NCBI GenBank assembly: GCA_023053545.1
Contig: JAKZAN010000001.1
Location: forward strand, 13,780,024 to 13,844,023
Reading direction: 5' to 3'
Length of the DNA stretch: 64,000 bases
Origin: Lepidurus packardi
Lineage: Eukaryota; Arthropoda; Branchiopoda; Notostraca; Triopsidae
Shown: positions 15,001 through 24,000 of the stretch, in pieces
How the letters are laid out: the number at the start of each line of letters is the position of its first letter
How positions within the stretch are numbered: position 1 is the stretch's first letter
Notes under the pieces: model-generated
Databases searched by the model: none
What the model was told of the DNA's origin: nothing
What the model saw: the letters and a program-made list of their open reading frames with translations, nothing else
Position numbers and translations under genes: made by a program

Positions 15001-18000
15001 AACGTCGACTGGATGTGGGTTTGTTACAATCGGGCAAGTTCAAGGAAGCTTTGGAAGGTCTTTCTAAATGGTTATCTGATACGGAAGAAATGGTCGCCAA
15101 CCAAAAGCCACCTTCAGCAGATTACAAGGTGGTCAAGGCCCAACTCCAGGAACAGAAGTTCCTCAAGAAACTGCTTTTGGATCGCCAGCAGTCCATGTCT
15201 TCTTTGCTTGACATGGGCCACGACTTAGCCGCCCATGCTGATCCGCATGAGAAGAAAGAAATCGAAGAGCAGTTGCAAGAGCTTGTTGCCCGTTTTGACG
15301 CCTTAACAGCTTCCGCCGAGGATCGCATGACAGCTCTGCAAAAGACCATGGGTGTGGCTAAAGACTTCCAAGACCAGTTGACGCCCATTTTGGATTGGCT
15401 GGAGAAGATAGAGAAGAAGATCAAAGACATGGAAACTGTCCCTACGGACGAAGAAAAGATTCAGCAGAAAATCGAGGAACACGACTTGCTCCATGACGAT
15501 ATTTTAACCCAGAAACCGGCCTTTGATGCACTGGCCGACGTTGCTACAGCACTGATGGCGTTGGTGGGTGACGAAGAAGCTGTCGGATTAGCTGACCGCT
15601 TGTCGGACATTACAGACCGTTACGGATCTTTAGTGGAGCAATCCGAAGCTTTAGGCCGCTTGTTAGGCGAAGCGAAATCGGGTTTGAGACACCTAGTGCT
15701 CTCCTACGAAGATCTTTTAGCCTGGATGGAGGATATGGAAGTGCGTTTAGCGCGCTACAGGATCTTGTCCGTCCATGTGGAGAAACTCTTGGAGCAGATG
15801 GATGAGCTTACGGTAACTCATTCATTTTAGCAATGGAACTTAGTTTAGAACTCATCTTTCTTATTTTCTTTTTATTTTCGCCTATTAATATGCATAGGAT
15901 TTGACTGAAGAAGTATCCGGACAACAGAAGCAGTTGGACGATGTCGTTGACACAGGTTTGGAACTCATGCGTCACATTTCCAATGAAGAAGCCTTGCAAT
16001 TGAAGGATAAGCTGGATTCGGTCCAACGGCGTTACGCTGAATTGACGAATCGTGGCTCGGACTTGCTGAAACAAGCCCAAGACACGTTGCCGCTGGTACA
16101 GACATTCCACACCGCACATAACCAGATCGCGGATTGGTGCATGGAAGCCGAAAAGCGTCTACAGGCAATCGAGTCGGGCGGATCCAATGCTGGAGCCGAG
16201 GCTGACATTGAACTGCTCGCCAGCGAGTTGAGTGACGCCAAGAGCTGTCTAGAGACCGTCAACATCAGCGGCCCGCAACTCTGCCAGAGGTCGCCTGGAG
16301 AAGGAGCCACCTTCATTGAAAGCCTGGTAACGCGCGACAATCGTCGTTTCGATGCCATTTGCGAGCAAATTCAACGTAAAGCTGAGCGTCTGCATCTCTC
16401 CAAACAAGTAAAGTCACGTTATTAGCTAATGTCAAGACTGTACTGGTATTAAATCCTTGAAATTCTTTACGTCTAGCGCTCAATGGAAGTTGTGGGCGAC
16501 TTGGACGATTTGTTGGACTGGTTCAGGGATACGGAATCGCAGTTGACAGAAGCCGAACCACCTAGCGCAGATCCGGACGTAATCCGCGTCCAGCTGAAGG
16601 AGCATAAAGCCCTCAGTGAAGACATTTCCAGCCAGAAAGGACGCGTGCGGGATGTATTGTCAGCCGCCAAGAAGGTTTTACGCGAGGGTGCCCAAAACGA
16701 GGACAAGGAATTGATCCGTGAGAAAATGGATGACCTGAAAGACACCATGGAACATGTGTCAGAGCTCAGTTCCGATAGGTTGTCCATCCTGGAACAGGCC
16801 TTGCCTCTAGCCGAGCACTTCTATGACGCCCATGCCGAGCTCACCCATTGGTTGGATGAAATGGAAGCCGAACTGCCTCGCCTCGATACACCTTCGTTGC
16901 GCGCTGACCAAATCGTGAAGCAACAAGAAGGCAATAAAGTAAGAAGAAAAGGGTCGATTTTGCATTTTGTGGCATTACTGATGTACCCTATTCTAGGCTC
17001 TGTTGGCTTTGGTTAACGAACACAAACCGTTGCTGGACAAATTAAACAAGACCGGCAGTACTTTAGCCAAGTTATGCTTGGAAGAAGAAGGGGCCCGGGT
17101 TCAGGACATCATGGACACTGATAACGCTCGTTACAATGCTGTGCGAAGCAGCTTACGCGAGCGTCAACAAGCATTGGAAGAAGCGTTGCAAGAAACGAGC
17201 CAGTTCTCCGACAAGTTAGACGGCATGTTAGCTGCCTTGGCATCGACCGCAGAGCAAGTCAAAGCCGCCGAGCCTGTATCAGCTCATCCCGACAAAATCC
17301 AAGAACAGATTGCTGACAACCAAGCTGTGGTGGAAGATTTGGAAAAACGGGAATCCGCTTTCGAAGCGGTCAAACGAGCTGCGGATGACGTCATCAGTAA
17401 AGCCGGCAGTTCTTCAGATCCAGCCGTTAAAGGTACCAAAGCTACGTCTTCGATTTTCAGTTCAGTGCTTGCATAAGCGGATGAAATCGCGTTTGAAACT
17501 GCAAACTATAATGCCTTAATATCGATTCTTTTTTTTTAGACATCAAAAGTAAGCTGGAGCGTCTGTCGAACCTCTGGGACCATGTTTTGGCAGCTACTGG
17601 CGAACGCGGTCGATCTTTGGAGGAAGCTCTGGCTGTGGCTGAACGTTTCTGGGATGAACTGCAAGCTGTTATGGCGGCTTTGCGGGACTTGCAAGATACT
17701 TTGCAGTCCCAGGATCCGCCTGCAGTGGAGCCAGCCACAATCCATCATCAGCAAGAAGTTCTGCAAGAAATTAAGAACGAAATCGAACAGACGAAACCTG
17801 AAGTGGAGCAATGTCGGCTGACTGGCCAAGACTTGATGGCTCTGTGTGGCGAACCAGACAAACCGGAAGTCAAAAAACACATTGAAGATCTGGACCATGC
17901 CTGGGATAACATTACTGCCTTGTATGCCAGGCGGGAAGAAAACTTGATTGACGCCATGGAGAAAGCCATGGAATTCCACGATACGCTCAATGTAACCATC

Positions 18001-21000
18001 TTTTCTTATGTTTTTCTCTCTAATTGGTGTCATTTTAAACTCGATAGGATTTACTGGAGTTCTTGGAAGCTGCAGAGAAGAAATTCGGTGGTATGAAACC
18101 GTTAGGCTCGGATATTGACACGGTCAAAGCCCAGATCGAGCAGCTTAAGGACTTCAAATCAGAAGTTGACCCTCAAATGGTCAAAGTAGAAGCTTTGAAC
18201 AGGTAAAGACATGCTTTTTTGCCGAATTTGTATTCAAAGTGGCTTTTTGGTTTAAAAAAAACTACATTGAAGTACGTTTCCGATAGTTAAGGTTACTTAC
18301 CAATTTATTTTTTGTTTTTGTTTCGTATCGTGTCGTTGAGCCAGGACTTTACGAAGGCAAGTGTTTCCTGAGTGTGCTCTCTTTAATGTTTGAAAACTTA
18401 GTATTAACCTCTAAACAGTATAACGAGATACTGCACCGTAGAAACTTCCAAGTTTGCCACGCATTGCACGAGCTGCCGTTTATGCATGAAGGGTGTTGGT
18501 GTTTAAGCCGTTCTAGTCCGCTAATTCTTGACGTTTCATCAATGTTTTTAGGCAAGCTAGTGAGCTCACGGAGAGAACCACACCTGACCAAGCTGCAGTT
18601 TTGAAAGAACCCTTGAATAAAGTAAACAAGCGTTGGGACGATCTCCTGCGTGGAATGGTCGAACGTCAGCGAGAATTGGAACATGCTTTGCTCCGTCTTG
18701 GCCAATTCCAACACGCGCTTACTGAGTTGTTGGTCTGGATTCAACGCACCGATGCCAATTTGGATGAACTCAAACCCGTATTTGGTGACCCCAACGTCAT
18801 TGAAGTTGAACTAGCCAAACTGAAGGTAAACTAGTTTTGAAATCTTTATGATTTTAGAATTGGTTTTAATGTTCGTGAGTATTGGGAATGTGTTCAAAGG
18901 TTTTGGTCAACGACATTCAAGCTCATCAGACCAGCGTGGACACGTTGAACGATGCTGGCCGCCAATTGGTGGAAACCGACCGGGGCTCAGTCGATGCCAA
19001 TGCCACTCAACAACGTTTGGCTTTGCTGAACCGCAAATGGGCTGATTTAGTCGAGAAATCCGGGAGTCGTCAAAAGGATCTAGAAGATGCTCTCCGTGAA
19101 GCGCAAGCTTTCAATGCCGAGATCCAGGACTTGCTGCTCTGGCTGAGCGACATCGACGGTGCGTTGACTACCTCCAAACCGGTCGGTGGACTACCCGAAA
19201 CAGCATCGGAGCAGTTGCAACGCTTCATGGAAGTCTATAACGAGTTGGAACAAAATCGTCCCAAAGTGGAATCGGTACTTCAGCAAGGAGCGGATTACTT
19301 AAAACGCTCTACGGATGGCGCTGCGACCTCTTTGCAGCAGAATTTGCGCACATTGAAACAACGCTGGGATAATGTCATGAATAGAGCCAACGACAAGAAG
19401 ATCAAGCTGGAAATCGCCCTGAAAGAAGCTACCGAGTTCCACGAAGCGTTACAAGCTTTCGTTAACTGGCTCACCAATGCTGAAAAGACACTTGGCAACC
19501 TTAAACCCGTCTCCCGGGTCCTGGATACTATCTTGGGCCAAATTGAAGACCACAAAGCCTTCCAGAAGGACATTGGCGCTCAGCGTGAAGTTATGATTTC
19601 ACTGGACAAGAAAGGCACGCATTTGAAGTACTTTAGCCAGAAACAGGACGTCATTCTCATCAAGAACTTGCTCATTAGCGTTCAACATCGCTGGGAACGT
19701 GTTCTGTCCAAGGTAATATCTCATGCATTTCTTCCTTATTTTCGCGATTCTGGTCCTTGCGTGCTTGATTTCTTTTTATTTTTGGATAATTAAACGTTGA
19801 CCTTTTCCTTTGAACGTTTTATAGGCGGCTGAACGTACCCGAGCACTGGATCATGGCTATAAAGAAGCTAGGGAGTTTCACGATGCATGGTCGGATCTGT
19901 ACAAGTGGTTAGATGAAGCTGAAAAGGGCTTTGATGACCTGGTCATGCAATTGGGCAACGATCCTAACAAAATCAAGACTTTATTGGCCAAGCACAAAGA
20001 GTTCCAACGTACTTTGGCGGGCAAACAACCCACTTACGATGCAACGATGCGTCTCGGCAAGAGCGTCAAGGACCGTGCTGCCAAGACGGACGAACCCATT
20101 CTCAGAGATATGCTGTCTGATATGAAAAACAAATGGCAGACTGTTTGCAACAAATCCGTGGACCGCCAGCGTAAGTTGGAAGAAGGATTGCTGTTTTCTG
20201 GCCAATTCAAAGACGCCTTGCAAGCGTTGGTGGACTGGTTATGCAAAGCAGATGCTCTACTGGTGGAAGACGGGCCCGTCCATGGTGATTTGGATACCGT
20301 TATGGCCCTAAGGGAGCAGCACAAGACCTTTGAAGAAGAACTAGCCAATCGCGCCACGCAGGCCGGCACAGTACGCAAAACCGCGCAGGGATTGTTGACC
20401 AGTGCGGGTCCGGAAGATGCCAAACACATCCAAACCCAGTTGGATCAGCTGAACTCCACTTGGGACAAGGTCACCAAAGCTACCGAGAAGCGAGCTGCTC
20501 GTCTGGATGACGCGTTAGCGCAGGCGGAAGCCCTCCACAAGGCTGTTAACATGCTATTGGAGTGGCTGTCGGACGCAGAGATGAAGTTACGTTTCGCGGG
20601 CATGTTGCCGGACGAAGAGCAAGAAACTAGAGAGCAAATGGCTGAGCATGACAAGTTTATGGAAGAAATGGCAGGCAAAGAAGCGGACAAGGATAACACC
20701 TTAGCTTTGGCAAACCGCATTTTATCGAAATGCCACCCGGATGCTGTGACCGTCATTCGGCACTGGATTACCATCATTCAGTCTCGTTGGGAGGAAGTAA
20801 CGTCATGGGCCAGACAAGTAAGTCATACATTTTCTTTTAGTTTTGAGCTGGTAAGACTGATGTACTTATGAATGATCTAGCGACACACACGTTTGGAAGA
20901 GCATTTGAGGTCGTTGAGAGAAATGGCTACCTTACTAGAAGAACTGATGGCCTGGTTGCAGAGTGCCGAGAATAGCTTGATTACTTTAGAAGCTCAGCCC

Positions 21001-24000
21001 TTACCAGACGACTTGCCATCCATTGAAGGCTTGCTTAACGAACACCAAAACTTTATGGAAGGTGTAGCAGCACGGCAACCTGAAGTAGACCGCGTATGCA
21101 AGACCAAACAACCGAAGTTGAGTGTGGCTGGCAAAGAGCGTAAACAATCGCGCTCTAAATCAACAGCATTGTACGTTCCTTTCTCCAAAACATTGGAAAA
21201 GCACCAAGAAATGCCCCTATCCTGACTTTTTTTTTTTTTTTTATATACAAAATAGGGCACCGGATCGTGAATTTAGCTTGAGCCCTACCCGGGAATCCTC
21301 TCCGGAACAGGATGCTCGTCGTATGAGGTAAGCCATGCCCTTTTCTGGCCAGTTTCGAGCTCTAACTTAAAAAGTGGGAAGCATGCGAGTTTATTAAAAA
21401 GGGATGGAAAGGGCAGGTTATAACGCTGAGTTAACGCTAATCCGTTATATTATGCAACAGATCAACGCCTGAACGCGACTCGTACTACACTCGGTTTGGG
21501 TTCCGTAAAGTCAGGTCAGTATCAGGAACGTGTGGAAGCGGGTTTTTATGGATATGTTAACGTTTTTTTGGTGATGGTTGTTCTACTTTTGAAGCTCGTT
21601 TGGCTAGAGGACTGGTTAGTAATATGTTTTGTGTTTTATAGTTACATTAACCGTGCGCCTTCCAGGGAATCCACGCCTGGTCCGCAACACCGCAGACAGA
21701 GGTAAATTACTTCGCGTTGTTTTTTCTCTTTTTTTTTTTAGAATTGCCAAAGGAATATGTATTGTATTCTTTTATTTTCTGTTCTGTTGCACTGGAATGG
21801 TTAGTGCATGCTTTCTTATGTTTTATTTTGCGTTCACGTTCTAGCCAAGCCTCTAACATTGGTCATGACGGCAGAGAAACCTCGCCAACGAGGGATTATC
21901 CTAAACCGTGGATGGCAGGAGCGAGGTAAATTGCACCCGACTTTATTTTTCTGTTCGTTTCCTTCTCTCTGGATTTGACGTGGCACTTTTTTTCTGAAAT
22001 AAGTGTCGTTTCTGAGTTTGGATGAAACATCTTTTTTGTTTGTTCTCTTGCTTATGTTAGTCGTGCCAGCCCTGGTCGTGAGACATCTCCAGAGGCATGG
22101 CCGCATATTGGTCCGCGTTTCGTTAGCACGCCTGCTCCCGCAGCGAACCGGAAGGGAAGGTATGGAGAAAATTGGTGGGACGAAAACGTGCATATTGGAT
22201 TCGAATCTAATATTTTCTGTCTTTGTTTTTATTTTTCGCACTTTTTCTTGCAGCAAGGTGAGCACGGAAGTGACACCCAAGAACCCGCGTGCAAGACAGT
22301 TATGGGACAAGTGGCGCAACGTGTGGATGATGGCTTGGGAACGCCAGAGACGACTCCAGGACAAGCTAGCCTATTTGCAAGAGCTCGAAAAGGTCAAGAA
22401 CTTCAGTTGGGATGACTGGAGACGACGTGTAAGTGCCTTTCTTTCAAATTAGGCTATGTATGACGTGGTGCTTCCTTTAGTTCGTCAAGTACATGAACAA
22501 CAAGAAGTCTCGGGTGACGGACCTGTTCCGCAAGATGGATAAGAATAACGATGGAACAATCCCGAGGGAAGATTTTATTGATGGTATTATGAAGACCAGT
22601 AAGTTTGTTTTTAATGGAAACTAAGAAAAAGCGCAAGGGATGGAAATATGTTGATTACGTTTACAGAATTCCCAACCAGTCGCATGGAGATGAATGCCGT
22701 AGCCAATATGTTCGACAAGAACAACGAGGGCTATATAGACTGGAAAGAGTTCATCGCAGCATTGCGGCCAGACTGGGAAGAAAAGGCGCCTGATACTGAA
22801 GCCGAAAAGATTCACGATGAAGTTAGTCGTCAAGTCCAGAAATGTACTTGCCGTAATCGCTTCAAAGTACTGCAAGTGGGAGAAGGCAAATACCGCGTAA
22901 GTTTGGCTTGTTGTTAGAACTCATCTCACTAAAGACGAAAGAAACTAATATTCACTTTTCGGGAATCTTCGTGTCTTGCAGTTTGGTGACAGCCAGAAGC
23001 TTCGTTTGGTACGCATTTTACGTTCGACCGTCATGGTGCGTGTTGGCGGGGGTTGGGTGGCCTTGGATGAGTTTTTAGTGAAGAATGATCCTTGCCGGGG
23101 TAAGTGTTTGTTCCTACTTGGCAAGAAAAGGCCTTCTAAAAGAGCCAAGTGATCTATTTTTTATAATGGTGGAAATTCAACAAGTCAGGCTGGAGTCGGT
23201 CGTTTAGGAAATCTTAATTGTTGCCAGTGTGAAGAGATGTTGGCTATAGCAAAGGGGTAATCGAAACACGTTCGTGTTGTCGCTTTATGGCTTTAGAAGT
23301 AATGGGAACAGCTTTTCATTCCTTTCTTATCTCCCTTCGTTTTTAAATCTTTCTCAATCACGGGTTTTTTTACTTGTATTAATAAAAAATGTATCCCGTT
23401 TCCCCATTTTCTTCTCTTCATTCCCGCTTTCAATTCCTCTTATCATCCCCTTCCCCCTACGGTGCCAATTTCCGCTTTATATTTTTACAAAACCATTCCC
23501 CTTTTATTTGGCTTTCTTTAATCCGATTTTGCCGCATGGCTTGTGCATTGGAATGTCGACTGCTTTTCTGCAATATACAGTCGTCGTTACGCCTTTCCTT
23601 GCTTTACGGACGCCTGAAGAGCACGAGTATTGGTGTCCGCAATCTCCATTCTATTGTAAGCATTTACAGCGCTCTTTTTGTCGGTTCCAAGTTTTGCTAC
23701 GTTGGATAGTACTGTAAATAACAGAAGATATTATTTCCTATAATTTTTTGGTTTTTAGTAAGTGTTTTATCTAAGTTTTCTTTAGTTTTGTATTGTTGAC
23801 GTTTTTAAGTTGTGAATGTTGCACGGAATTTAATTTAAATTTTTTCCCGTTTGTGCCCACCCACTTTTCGTCCACTAACCTCTCCTTCGGCCCTGTGATT
23901 GCCTTAATTTAGCTAAAGGTCGCACGAACATCGAACTGCGTGAACAGTTTATCCTGGCGGAAGGCGTATCCCAAGGCATGACGCCCTTTAAGGCCAAACC

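Larger units (their letters stand above)
8593..21170 (+). other. Spectrin-repeat rod of the spectraplakin (25 exons)
   Basis: Exons: 8593-8739, 8861-9646, 9707-9930, 9992-10703, 10760-10913, 11158-11292, 11476-11711, 11772-12089, 12238-12561, 12610-12939, 13020-13214, 13382-13837, 13984-14202, 14264-14626, 14690-14929, 14988-15812, 15898-16407, 16477-16938, 16997-17432, 17540-17991, 18048-18202, 18552-18825, 18900-19712, 19825-20817, 20881-21170. They sum to about 3,350 codons, enough for roughly 29-30 three-helix repeats of about 108 residues. Each repeat carries the usual helix A/C tryptophans in a W..L..AE context and a downstream RW..L pattern. The reading phase closes at every junction. 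The 60-nt intron 11712-11771 has no stop and a length divisible by three, so it looks coding if splicing is ignored. The rod is the elastic spacer between the actin-binding and microtubule-binding ends. Confidence 0.9.

Noticed and set aside
21504-21509. Alternative donor GTAAAG in the second cassette exon
   Set aside because: Using it would shift the next exons into a frame that loses the shared R-E-S/T-P motif; the donor at 21515 keeps it.
23274-23717. 147-codon ORF in the GAS2 intron
   Set aside because: Phe/Leu-rich translation of a polypyrimidine-rich intron in a frame not usable by the gene; only the 75-nt phase-1 segment inside it is kept as a candidate.
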